From Clostridia bacterium (lineage in GTDB: Bacteria > Bacillota > Clostridia > Christensenellales > Aristaeellaceae), in the NCBI GenBank assembly GCA_017541105.1, contig JAFXZS010000002.1, positions 1 to 64,000 of the forward strand: a DNA stretch of 64,000 nt. The letters run 5' to 3'. Both the position numbers and the translations under genes were made by a program. The notes beneath the pieces were generated by a model. It was not told the origin of the DNA, made no database searches, and saw only the letters and a list, made by a program, of their open reading frames with translations. Shown piece after piece: positions 7,224 through 15,010 of the stretch (positions within the stretch are counted from its first letter, which is position 1; each line of letters starts with the position of its first letter).

Positions 7224-8621
7224 ATGCGTATAAAAAAAGGTTCCGAAAGGAAACCGCGGCTGAGGTGGCATGAGCGAACCGCAGACAGGGATATCCGTTA
7301 CAGAGGGCCGCTGAATTATCAGCACTTCCAGATTCTCGGCTGGCTGTGCATTGCCGCAACCCAGCTGGTATTGATTCTGGGGCTGGCGAACAGGATGGAT
7401 ATGCTTCCCGAACGATATGCCTGGCTGCAGGAACCCGCACGGATCATGAGCTGGCTGGCGCTGCCTTTTCTGCTGATCGCGAATTTTGCGCAGATCATGA
7501 ACGGAAAGAAATCCTATAAATCACTTCTGATCAAAAATTTCTGCGCTGCTGTCGCAATCTCGGCGGGTTATGCCTTTTTTCTGCATCGTTATATTGTTGG
7601 AACGGTCGATGTGTTTAATGACGGAACGGTCACCAGCCTTGATGTAGTGACCAAACTCATGATTATGCTGACTTCTTCCGGCTTGCTGAAAATCGGTTCG
7701 CCGGGTATCCTTGCGTTCAATGTGTTTGTTGACCTGTTCCTTTGCACCCTGTTGATGTTCTTCCTGAATTACAAGCCGAAGAAGATCTTTACGGGGAAAT
7801 GGCGGTATGTTTTCCGAGCTTTCGCGCTGCTGCCCATTGCCTATGAGGTCGGCTGCATTGTCCTGAAAGTCATGGCGTCCAGATTTCAGATTGAGGTATC
7901 GCCGTACCTGTATCCGCTCTTTACAGTCAAACCGACGATGACCTTTGTGCTGTTCATTATCCTCTCGTTCTATATCAAAACCCGGGAATGGCGCTTCTGC
8001 CGGCATGGGAGAACCCACGAGGAATATACTGCTTTTCTGCATACCAGAAAGAACTCCTGGGACTTTTCCCTTTTTCTTGCCGTTGCGCTGGTTGTGGTCA
8101 GCATACTGGATTTTGTGTTGTTTGCCCGAATTACGAATATGGAAATGGCCCGTATTAACGCTGAGGCTGCTGCTGCCGCGAATATCACTCCTGTTGCAAT
8201 GGTAATGGGATTCGGGGATTCCATCATGCTGTGGCTTTTGGCGCCGCTGGTTTTGCTGTTCTCCTATACGCGGGAACCGCGGAATCCGGCAATGGGAATG
8301 ATGATCCCGGTCGCCGCGATCGGAATCATTGTTCTGCTTTATCTGGAAGCCGGTCATCAGGCGCTGCCGAATCTGAATATCCCCAAGATGAACATGGAAG
8401 GATTCGTAACCGGCGAGACTGCTGAAGATGAAGCATCCGACGCAAGTCTCCTGGAATTATTGACGGCAGACCCTGCCGCGGAAGGAATGCTGACGGAAGG
8501 ACTGCCATCGGAGGATCCTCCTGCGGAAGCAGCAGCCGTAACGGAAGAGAATTCCCCGGATCACAGCCCTGCTGCCGAAAACCCGGATGAAAAAACGAAT
8601 GAGGAGGACCTTCATCCATGA
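7224..8621 (+). CDS. Polytopic membrane protein of unknown function (465 aa)
   Basis: About nine hydrophobic segments are visible (for example LGWLCIAATQLVLILGLA, FNVFVDLFLCTLLMFFL, FLAVALVVVSILDFVLF), followed by a roughly 100-residue E/A/P-rich cytosolic or extracellular tail. I placed the start at 7224 because GGAGGGG lies four bases before it; upstream in-frame codons belong to the HsdR-like remnant. The stop overlaps the next ATG (ATGA at 8618), so it is co-translated with the K+ channel and may be its partner. No family is recognised. Confidence 0.75.
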   Translation: MRIKKGSERKPRLRWHERTADRDIRYRGPLNYQHFQILGWLCIAATQLVLILGLANRMDMLPERYAWLQEPARIMSWLALPFLLIANFAQIMNGKKSYKSLLIKNFCAAVAISAGYAFFLHRYIVGTVDVFNDGTVTSLDVVTKLMIMLTSSGLLKIGSPGILAFNVFVDLFLCTLLMFFLNYKPKKIFTGKWRYVFRAFALLPIAYEVGCIVLKVMASRFQIEVSPYLYPLFTVKPTMTFVLFIILSFYIKTREWRFCRHGRTHEEYTAFLHTRKNSWDFSLFLAVALVVVSILDFVLFARITNMEMARINAEAAAAANITPVAMVMGFGDSIMLWLLAPLVLLFSYTREPRNPAMGMMIPVAAIGIIVLLYLEAGHQALPNLNIPKMNMEGFVTGETAEDEASDASLLELLTADPAAEGMLTEGLPSEDPPAEAAAVTEENSPDHSPAAENPDEKTNEEDLHP

Positions 8622-9616
8622 GCATCAGAAAAATCCGGGGCAGAGCAATCATTCTGACGGTTTTGCAGGGCCTCCTCCTGCTGGCTGTCCTTTCCGCTAT
8701 GTTTTCAGCGCTTACCAGTCTTTTTATGAGCTCGCTGATGGAAGGCGGTATAGGATCCCCTGACTCATCCGAACAGGCAACCGTTTCAGAAACACCGGCA
8801 CAGGTGAATGCTGAGGAACCGGTCCCGGAAACTGCTGAGGAAAATGCCGGCAGGGTGAAAGAGATGCTGACTGCCAGACTGGCTTCCATGAAGCCGATGG
8901 CTGCTGTCATGTGGTTTGCCTTGTCCCTGCTGTTTCTGATGATGGCTGTTACTTTGAAACATGAATGGAAGCATAATCTGTTTCGCTATGGAATCGGGGC
9001 AGCGCTTTTTTCCTGCTGCGCTGTGATCTTTCTGATTTCAGAAAATGATACTGTGTACAGAATAACCGCGATTCTTCATATGCTCGGGCTGGCCGCAGAT
9101 CACTTGTTTTCCATTGTGAATGATCATAAAGTTCGTAATGTGACTTTCCGGGTTTTCAGCGTCCTGCTGCTGGGCGTCGGACTGGCTTTTGACGGAAAGA
9201 TCGCGCTTATGGTTGTACTGGCACTGACAATTCCCCGGATTTTCTACTATATTGCCCGGATTTCTTTCTCCCAGGTAAAACTGGATGTGCTGGGCAGGAT
9301 CATTCGGAAAACATATGCGGCGGAGATCCTTTTCGGTATGCTGCTGCTGATTACAGCGTTTTCCATCGTTTTGCCGAATTTTGAATTGAATATCGACACC
9401 TTCGGTGACGCGCTCTGGTATTGTTTCGCAATCGTAACCACCATCGGATTCGGGGATATAACGGCCGTTACGATTCCCGGAAGGATTATATCTGTTATTC
9501 TGGGGCTTTACGGTCTCATTGTGGTTGCGCTGATCACATCAATTATTGTCAATTTCTACAGTGAGACAAAGAATGCCGGAGATGAAAATCCTACAGATTC
9601 CAAGAATGCAGTGTAA
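8618..9616 (+). CDS. Two-pore-helix-type K+ channel protein (Ion_trans_2)
   Basis: The C-terminal quarter has TM - pore - TM organisation with the selectivity filter TIGFGD at residues 275-280, the signature of potassium channels. Upstream there are five or more further hydrophobic segments, and residues 40-90 form an acidic extracytoplasmic loop. There is no RCK or cyclic-nucleotide domain, so gating cannot be assigned. It is expected to conduct K+ through the membrane as a tetramer and is coupled to the preceding membrane protein by a 4-bp overlap. An operon of this kind inside a mobile island is unusual. Confidence 0.85.
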   Translation: MSIRKIRGRAIILTVLQGLLLLAVLSAMFSALTSLFMSSLMEGGIGSPDSSEQATVSETPAQVNAEEPVPETAEENAGRVKEMLTARLASMKPMAAVMWFALSLLFLMMAVTLKHEWKHNLFRYGIGAALFSCCAVIFLISENDTVYRITAILHMLGLAADHLFSIVNDHKVRNVTFRVFSVLLLGVGLAFDGKIALMVVLALTIPRIFYYIARISFSQVKLDVLGRIIRKTYAAEILFGMLLLITAFSIVLPNFELNIDTFGDALWYCFAIVTTIGFGDITAVTIPGRIISVILGLYGLIVVALITSIIVNFYSETKNAGDENPTDSKNAV

Positions 9617-9714
9617 TGGATGAAAAAACTGTACAAAAGGCGAATTGTTCCGGGTTTTTGATCATTTATTGAAAGGAATCCGAGGCCTTAACCTCGGACT
9701 TTGTCGACAGTCTG

Positions 9715-9744
9715 ACCCGGCACCTTGATGCCGGGTTATTTTTT
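9715..9744 (+). terminator. Rho-independent terminator after the K+ channel operon
   Basis: ACCCGGCA/TGCCGGGT (8 bp) is followed by TA and six T. Another hairpin, CCGAGG/CCTCGG, lies 25 bp upstream without a T-run. Confidence 0.8.
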
Positions 9745-9752
9745 GTCCCTTT

Positions 9753-10232
9753 TTATTTTGCTTTGTACCCCTTGGCGGCCAGCGCGGCGATCAGGTCGGC
9801 GCTCTCCGGGCCGGTCAGTGTGCCTTCCCTGTCTACCAGGTAGTCGCCAATTTGATACCCCTGTGAAGGCATTCCGAGATACCGTGCATCAAGCCCGGTG
9901 ATCGTACTGATGACCGCCACCAGTGTTTTTCGGTCCGCTCCGGTCACTCCGTACCGCTGCTCCATCATGGCCGTAGGCTCTGATTTCACTACCCTGTGCT
10001 GCCGCTCCCGCTCTGCCGGCCAGATTTCCGGAAGGATTCCTTCTTCAAACCAGATCGTGAAGGTGATGGCCCCTCCATCCTCCGGTACATCAAACCGGAA
10101 CCCGCAGTATTCCAGGTGCTTGATCTCCGCAGGGATCTCGATGTTTTTGTAGCGCTTGACCTCCCGATCATTCACCATGAAGCATACCGGTACCGCGTCC
10201 CTCAGTTTCGCTGTCAGTTTTCCGCATTCCAT
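9753..10232 (-). CDS. Duplicated 159-aa island protein, copy B
   Basis: It is a near-identical paralogue of the product of 3661-4140, differing mainly at the C-terminus (LIAALAAKGYKAK instead of LIAELASKGFEAK) and at a few internal sites. The same start, ribosome binding site and leader hairpin are kept. It lies directly downstream, in opposite orientation, of the K+ channel terminator. The function is unknown. Confidence 0.7.
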   Translation of the reverse strand: MECGKLTAKLRDAVPVCFMVNDREVKRYKNIEIPAEIKHLEYCGFRFDVPEDGGAITFTIWFEEGILPEIWPAERERQHRVVKSEPTAMMEQRYGVTGADRKTLVAVISTITGLDARYLGMPSQGYQIGDYLVDREGTLTGPESADLIAALAAKGYKAK

Positions 10233-10238
10233 CTTTTT

Positions 10239-10291
10239 GTGTCTCCCTTCTTTATTGTGCCTTGCGGCTTGTTGACAGCTTACGGAGACAC
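10239..10291 (-). promoter_or_regulatory. Leader hairpin that would mask the Shine-Dalgarno of copy B
   Basis: The inverted repeat GTGTCTCC/GGAGACAC (10291-10284 and 10246-10239 on the minus strand) is as in copy A, again with the ribosome binding site in the 3' arm. Confidence 0.45.
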
Positions 10292-10324
10292 GGGTGGAAA
10301 GCAAGGCCAGACGGGAAAGAATTT

Positions 10325-12079
10325 TTAGATTGGGCTATTTTTGTTCGTGAAAACTATACTATCATCAAGGATTCTTTTTGCTTCCTCATAGGTTTCAACC
10401 GTATATGGGATTTCAATTAATGGGATACCAAGGGAGTTTGCATATTCCTGCTTTAGTTCATCATGTAATTGTTGTTTTTCAAACTGTTCTTCACCACCAA
10501 ATATGTTCACTGGCATATAGTGCTGTTGCCCTTGACATTCGATCAGCGCTGATAAAATACCATTCGAATACACGGCAAAATCATAAGACAACATACGCTC
10601 ACCGTAGCCACGAAGATCTTCGAATCTTTTTTGACTTTCATAATCAATTGTGTTTTCATACCCGATCTCATCAAAGTACTGTAGAACATATAGTTCATAC
10701 CTTGATTGGTGTTTGCAACCACAAGAGGTGATCATTCCCCTGCATAAATAATAACCGTCAGCAAATGTATCATTTCCACAATCACAATGACATTTCCACG
10801 TTCCTATGGAATGCCCGTTTTCATCAATTGTGTTAACACGGTCTATAACAGTCAGCATTCCAAAACGCTTCCCTTGGAGATCAATTAGCCTCCCAGTTGC
10901 ACGTTCAGCTGATTTTTCGGACTGTAAACAACCACACGACTGGGTATGACCGCTTTTGAGAACACTAGTTTGAACTACAATTGTGTTACCACAGTCACAT
11001 AAGCAAAACCAGTAATACTTAGAGTTTCCCTTACTGTCATATTCTTTATGATCTACTTTTATTGCAGTAAGACGTCCGAAATGTTGACACGATAAGTCAA
11101 TAAAACGAGATTCGGAGGTTTGGCTGTGATTCATGCAACCACAAGATATAACCTTTCCGCCTATTAAAATGTTCCGTTTATAAGATTTGACGGTTCCACA
11201 TTTACATAAACATTTCCAATATATTCCTCTACCCTTATAGGTTGTATCAATCCCAAGAACTGTTAATTGTCCAAATGTACGTCCAGTGAGATCCTCTTTT
11301 GGAATAGATTGCTGGCAGCCACATGATGTGCTAAAACCATTTCTGAGGGAAGCAGAGGAAACGCTTTTTATGTTTCCACAATCGCACTGGCAAAAAAAGT
11401 ATGAACCGTCTCCACTCTTGACAGGGTCTTTTCTAAGAACAGTCCAATGTCCGAATCGTTCTCCAATTAAGTTGTATGGCGTGTTCAGGATGCTCTGATT
11501 TCTTAAACAGCCACATGATTTTGTTTGGCCTGATTTCAATCTGCTGGCAGGTACGGAAATTTCTTTTCCACAATCGCATTGACAAATCCATTTTGCACCT
11601 GGACGGTTAGAGGTGCTTTCAAGGTCTCTCCGAAGTACTAATAATCTTCCGAATCGTTGACCAGTCAGATCGATTATTCTATTGCGGCTTTGGCAACCAC
11701 ACGATGTTGTTCTGCCATCCTTCAAGGAGTAGCCCAAAACACTCTTTATGCGACCACAGTCACATTTGCATAGCCATCGTGCACCTCGTTTTGATGTTGA
11801 TTGATCAGATAAATCCTGCTCAATAACAGTCCAATGCCCAAAGCGTCTCCCAGATAAATCTTCAACTCTTGTTTTTGTTCGTATGGATGTTTTCTTGTCT
11901 TTTTCACATCCACAAGAAACGGAGATGCCACTGCGAAGACTTGTACCCGCAACACTGCGAATTGTTCCGCAATCACATTGACAAACCCAGTAAATGTTTT
12001 TTCTTGTATTGCCTTCATCTCGATGCAGAACGGTCCAGTGTCCGAAGTGCTTCCCGGAAAGATCAATTAAAGTTCCCAT
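10325..12079 (-). CDS. Seven-zinc-ribbon array fused to a Vsr/EDxHD-like nuclease domain (584 aa)
   Basis: Seven tandem units begin at about residues 4, 74, 137, 203, 263, 328 and 400. Each has the form DL(S/T)GxxFGxxTV, then W/FxCxC(D/K)CG, then a helix and SCGC, giving four or five Cys per unit. Single units of this type precede HNH or AP2 domains in phage homing endonucleases. Residues 456-584 form a restriction-like fold: YELYVLQYFDEIGY, LSYDFAVY (D500), ALIECQGQQHY (E514, H520), QLHDELKQEYA (D540, K543) and IPLIEIPYT, which resembles Vsr/EDxHD homing nucleases. I infer a DNA-binding array with a C-terminal nuclease. The ATG at 12079 follows AAGGGGA. The gene is AT-rich, which points to transfer. 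Whether it acts in homing or in defence cannot be told from sequence. Confidence 0.8.
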   Translation of the reverse strand: MGTLIDLSGKHFGHWTVLHRDEGNTRKNIYWVCQCDCGTIRSVAGTSLRSGISVSCGCEKDKKTSIRTKTRVEDLSGRRFGHWTVIEQDLSDQSTSKRGARWLCKCDCGRIKSVLGYSLKDGRTTSCGCQSRNRIIDLTGQRFGRLLVLRRDLESTSNRPGAKWICQCDCGKEISVPASRLKSGQTKSCGCLRNQSILNTPYNLIGERFGHWTVLRKDPVKSGDGSYFFCQCDCGNIKSVSSASLRNGFSTSCGCQQSIPKEDLTGRTFGQLTVLGIDTTYKGRGIYWKCLCKCGTVKSYKRNILIGGKVISCGCMNHSQTSESRFIDLSCQHFGRLTAIKVDHKEYDSKGNSKYYWFCLCDCGNTIVVQTSVLKSGHTQSCGCLQSEKSAERATGRLIDLQGKRFGMLTVIDRVNTIDENGHSIGTWKCHCDCGNDTFADGYYLCRGMITSCGCKHQSRYELYVLQYFDEIGYENTIDYESQKRFEDLRGYGERMLSYDFAVYSNGILSALIECQGQQHYMPVNIFGGEEQFEKQQLHDELKQEYANSLGIPLIEIPYTVETYEEAKRILDDSIVFTNKNSPI

Positions 12080-12182
12080 GGTATCCCCTTAACTAACGAT
12101 CTGGAAAAGGTTACATCATGTAAAGGAGTTATGTCATGAAATAGTATAAACCATCAGATGCTTTTTGCATATTTGATTTTTT

Positions 12183-12267
12183 GCGTTGAACCGCGATCAC
12201 GGCGGCAAGGGAGCGATAAGTCCCCACATACAAGAGAAAACGCCCGGTTGGTGGGCGTTTTTCGTCA
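12183..12267. repeat. Island 3'-UTR repeat element, copy E3, with bidirectional terminator
   Basis: It shares GCGTTGAACC, the GATAAGTCCCCA segment and the AAAACGCCC..GGGCGTTTTT hairpin with E2. It lies at the 3' end of the minus-strand gene 12265-12501, overlapping its last bases. Confidence 0.7.
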
Positions 12268-12501
12268 TTGCGCGTTTGCTATCCTCCGGAGCGTGAAAAG
12301 CATTTCACTGTATTCATCGGGATCAAGGGACCCGCCCTGAAGCTCGCGCTGCTGCATTGGGGTCAGGAGCGAGAGCTCGACATCGGGCCGAGAATCAAAC
12401 CGGACAACGATTTGATTCTGTGCCGGCAGCACCTGGCAGCGTGATTCCGGCACAGCTCTTTCGATGTTGCTGGCCAGGATGGATAATGTCATCTCATTCA
12501 T
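12265..12501 (-). CDS. Small island protein (78 aa), paralogue of 4584-4823
   Basis: The sequence MTLSILASNIERAVPESRCQV...VRFDSRPDVELSLLT...MLFTLRRIANAQ parallels the product of 4584-4823. I placed the start at the ATG at 12501; the frame stays open for 41 more codons, but those cover the dispersed repeat and have no homology. The 45-aa partner gene found upstream of the other copy is absent here. The function is unknown. Confidence 0.6.
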   Translation of the reverse strand: MNEMTLSILASNIERAVPESRCQVLPAQNQIVVRFDSRPDVELSLLTPMQQRELQGGSLDPDEYSEMLFTLRRIANAQ

Positions 12502-12592
12502 TGCTAACGCTTCAGCCCGCTGCTTGCCTCGAGTGACTCGCTCACCTCGTTTTCGCCTAACGGCGAATGCCCCACTGGGGCACCTCTCGGAT

Positions 12593-12720
12593 CGCTCCCC
12601 TGCCGGGTTGCAGCGGGTCGTCAAGGCACCGTTCTGCAGGTACTAAAGGGCCGCTCCCGTTTATTTCCGGATATTTCCGGTTTTTTCCGCTTTGAAAATG
12701 TCCTATTTAAATCTTTCCGG
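12593..12720 (+). repeat. Dispersed intergenic repeat, copy 2
   Basis: This copy has the half palindrome CCGGGTTGCAGCG, then CAAGGCACC, the phased units TTATTTCCGG / ATATTTCCGG / TTTTTTCCGC and TTTGAAAATGTCCTATTT. Its left palindrome arm is degenerate. It lies inside the island, between the small minus-strand gene and the toxin-antitoxin promoter. Confidence 0.75.
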
Positions 12721-12750
12721 AAAAATCGTTAAAAACCGGCAGACCTAATC

Positions 12751-12778
12751 TTGACATGTAGACATACGATGATATAAT
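12751..12778 (+). promoter_or_regulatory. Promoter of the toxin-antitoxin operon
   Basis: A perfect TTGACA (12751-12756), a 16-bp spacer and a perfect TATAAT (12773-12778). The spacer contains an imperfect ATGTAGACAT dyad that could be the antitoxin operator. Confidence 0.8.
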
Positions 12779-12811
12779 TTTGATATATAAGACGAGGAGG
12801 ATATCTGACTT

Positions 12812-13096
12812 ATGATGACATTCCGGGAATCGATCAGGCCTTCAGCTGATCTCAGGAACCATTACAATGAGATTTCCAGGCAATGCAGAGAAAATAAAGA
12901 AGCTGTGATTGTTACAGTAAACGGTCGGGGAGATACTGTTTCCATTGCATATGAAGAATACATGAGGATGAAAGCCAGGATTGAACTGCTCGAAATACTC
13001 GCAGAGGCAGAAGAAGATGTAAAGTTCGGCAGGGTTGCTCCTGTTCAGGAAACTTTCGATGATATCAGAAAAATGCTGATGGAGGAGAAGCTGTGA
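12812..13096 (+). CDS. Phd/YefM-family antitoxin
   Basis: The N-terminus (FRESIRPSADLRNHYNEIS) and the TVNGRGDTVSIAYEEYMRM segment are typical of the Phd/YefM DNA-binding fold. The acidic C-terminal tail would wrap the toxin. The protein has 94 residues, normal for the family. GAGGAGG lies 11 bases before the ATG at 12812. It overlaps the toxin gene by four bases and probably represses the promoter just upstream. Confidence 0.88.
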   Translation: MMTFRESIRPSADLRNHYNEISRQCRENKEAVIVTVNGRGDTVSIAYEEYMRMKARIELLEILAEAEEDVKFGRVAPVQETFDDIRKMLMEEKL

Positions 13097-13410
13097 AATA
13101 CAAAGTATTACGTACTGACACAGCGGATGCCCTGATCAGAAACATTGTCTTGTATATTGCTGAGAAGTTCGGAAACGAAACGGCTTTGGAAAAACTGAAC
13201 GATCTTGAAGCATCCATTCTGGCATTGGGAGATAATCCATATATCGGAACGGAACCAAGATATACCGTTTTAAAACGACAAGGATATAAGGTTCTTATTC
13301 TGGAAAAAGATCTGGTGTTTTATAAGATTGACGATGAAAGAAAAGTAATAACTGTATATGCAGTTGTTGATCAAAGGCAGGATTATCTGAGTATTATCAG
13401 GGGCTTATGA
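13093..13410 (+). CDS. RelE/ParE-superfamily toxin
   Basis: The 105-residue product (KVLRTDTADALIRNIVLYIA, GYKVLILEKDLVFYKIDDE, VITVYAVVDQRQDY) has the compact alpha/beta layout of ParE/RelE toxins. The start is GTG at 13093, overlapping the antitoxin stop, as expected for translational coupling. Whether the target is gyrase (ParE) or mRNA on the ribosome (RelE) cannot be decided by eye. Confidence 0.88.
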   Translation: MKYKVLRTDTADALIRNIVLYIAEKFGNETALEKLNDLEASILALGDNPYIGTEPRYTVLKRQGYKVLILEKDLVFYKIDDERKVITVYAVVDQRQDYLSIIRGL

Positions 13411-13447
13411 TATTCAGAAGGAATAAAACGCAGTTATATATCGATTT

Positions 13448-13480
13448 CGGCCAAAACGCGATCAAATCGCATTTTGGCCG
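13448..13480. repeat. Long inverted repeat between toxin and hydrolase genes
   Basis: CGGCCAAAACGCGAT and ATCGCATTTTGGCCG pair over 14 of 15 positions around a three-base loop. No T-run follows, so it is not a canonical terminator; it may be a processing site or operator. Confidence 0.6.
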
Positions 13481-13518
13481 GAGAACAAAATGTGACGATA
13501 ATTTAAATGGAGTAAACA

Positions 13519-14802
13519 ATGACAGAGGAACACGAAGTTCAGCAACGCTTGGCCGAATTCGTAGGATGTGAGACAGAATACTGGGATTTTTGGGGAGCCA
13601 TTCGTATTATAAAAGATGGGAAAACCTTCTGGGAAACCAGTCGGGGTTATTCCTGCGCGGACTTTTGTGTGAAGAATACCATGGCTACCAGGTTCACCAT
13701 CGCATCGGTTACAAAGCAGTTTACGGCTTTTGCCATAATGCTCCTGTATGACAGTGGACTTTTATCTCTGGATGCGGACGCGAATACATATCTCCCGGAG
13801 GACATACAGATTCCTGCGGGGATCACTGTCCATGATCTGCTTGCCCATACCTCCGGACTGTATAACTTTTACAATTTCGAGGATGACTTCTATATCGGTG
13901 AGGACAGACTGCCCTATGACAGGAAAGCATTTCTCAGCAACTGGATTCTGAAGCAGCCGATGAATACCCCGGGAGAAGCATTCAATTACAACAATTCGAA
14001 CTACAATCTGCTGGCATGGATCATTGAACACGTTTCAAAGCAATCCTATGCGGAGTTCCTGCGTGGGAACATATTCCTTCCTCTTGGAATGGTCAATACC
14101 GTATTTGATGACGGTCTGGCTGTCCTGGAAAACAAAGCCAACAATTATATGCATGATTACGGAGAAACGGTTCATGTGCCGTATGTCAACAACCTGTTCC
14201 TGATGGGAGCCGGAGCACTGGTTTCGAACTGTGACGACCTGCAGAAGTGGTATGAGTGCCTGAAGCAAAGAAAGCTGCTGTCCGCACCGACGTATAAAAG
14301 GTTCTTTACTGAAAACATGAACCATTACTGTTACGGGCTGGAACGGCATGACCGGAACGGCGTAACGATGTATGCCCACGGCGGTGACGCCAACGGGATT
14401 GCGGCCTATACGCAGTATTTTTTTGAAGACGATCTCTGCATTATCATTCTTTCCAACAATGAATCGCTGAACCAATACCGTCTGGGGGAAGGTATTGCTG
14501 GCATCCTGTACGGAAAAGAACCGAAATGCGCCATGAAACCGGAAGAGGTACCAGTTTCGGATGAGGATCTCCGGAGGTTCACCGGTACGTATCTTCCCGG
14601 AAAAATCCACATGGAAGTGAAGAGCGGAAAACTGTACCTGGTGCGTGTAAACCAGAATATTCATATTGAACTATACTGCATTAGCCCCAATACGTTTATC
14701 CGCAGGCATGAAGAGCAGAGCTATACGCATGAGTTGCTGCCGGATGGTTCTGAAAAACCAGCCGTGTGGGGGTATGAACTGATCAGTAAAGCATTTGTAT
14801 AA
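13519..14802 (+). CDS. Serine beta-lactamase-fold hydrolase (class C-like, PF00144)
   Basis: The catalytic motifs are present: SxxK as ASVTKQ (S63, K66), YxN as Y157-N-N159, and HGG at 287-289. There is a C-terminal extension of about 80 residues with beta-strand character, as in esterase-like members. There is no signal peptide, so it is probably cytosolic and more likely an esterase or peptidase than a beta-lactamase. GGAG lies upstream of the ATG at 13519. It is the last gene of the island and is transcribed toward the right tRNA repeat. Confidence 0.88.
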   Translation: MTEEHEVQQRLAEFVGCETEYWDFWGAIRIIKDGKTFWETSRGYSCADFCVKNTMATRFTIASVTKQFTAFAIMLLYDSGLLSLDADANTYLPEDIQIPAGITVHDLLAHTSGLYNFYNFEDDFYIGEDRLPYDRKAFLSNWILKQPMNTPGEAFNYNNSNYNLLAWIIEHVSKQSYAEFLRGNIFLPLGMVNTVFDDGLAVLENKANNYMHDYGETVHVPYVNNLFLMGAGALVSNCDDLQKWYECLKQRKLLSAPTYKRFFTENMNHYCYGLERHDRNGVTMYAHGGDANGIAAYTQYFFEDDLCIIILSNNESLNQYRLGEGIAGILYGKEPKCAMKPEEVPVSDEDLRRFTGTYLPGKIHMEVKSGKLYLVRVNQNIHIELYCISPNTFIRRHEEQSYTHELLPDGSEKPAVWGYELISKAFV

Positions 14803-14831
14803 CCGCTGGAGAAGTATCAATGGGAAAAACT

Positions 14832-15010
14832 ATGCTGCAACCCGAGCGGTTGCAATGGACGGTTGAACCTGCGAAATGCCAAATGTCCACTTAAAAATCG
14901 TTTGGAAATACGCGGAAATACCGGGAGACAGGCGGAAAAAACCGGCAAAAACGGGCGTTGACGGCAAATTCCGGAAGGAAGCGGAAATAACCGGAAAAAC
15001 CGACCAAATC
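14832..15010. repeat. Dispersed repeat, rearranged copy 4, with 10-bp phased A-tracts
   Basis: The palindrome GCAACCCGAGCGGTTGC is followed by AAATGTCCACTT and then by ten consecutive 10-bp units of the type GGAAATACGC / GGAAATACCG / GGAAAAAACC (14904-15003). Units are phased to the helical repeat, so curved DNA is expected. It ends directly at the right copy of the tRNA-Pro repeat. The A-rich strand is on top here, while the other copies have T-rich units. Confidence 0.7.

Larger units (their letters stand above)
9753..10327 (-). repeat. Duplicated cassette (gene + leader), copy B
   Basis: This copy matches 3661-4237. Its upstream edge abuts the stop codon of the zinc-ribbon array gene, so the promoter of copy B is either inside the duplicated leader or comes from that gene. 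Confidence 0.85.

Noticed and set aside
12501-12624. A longer N-terminus for the 78-aa island protein
   Set aside because: The extra 41 codons translate the dispersed repeat and have no counterpart in the paralogue at 4584-4823.
13448-13480. Terminator after the toxin gene
   Set aside because: The long stem is not followed by a T-run; I list it only as an inverted repeat.
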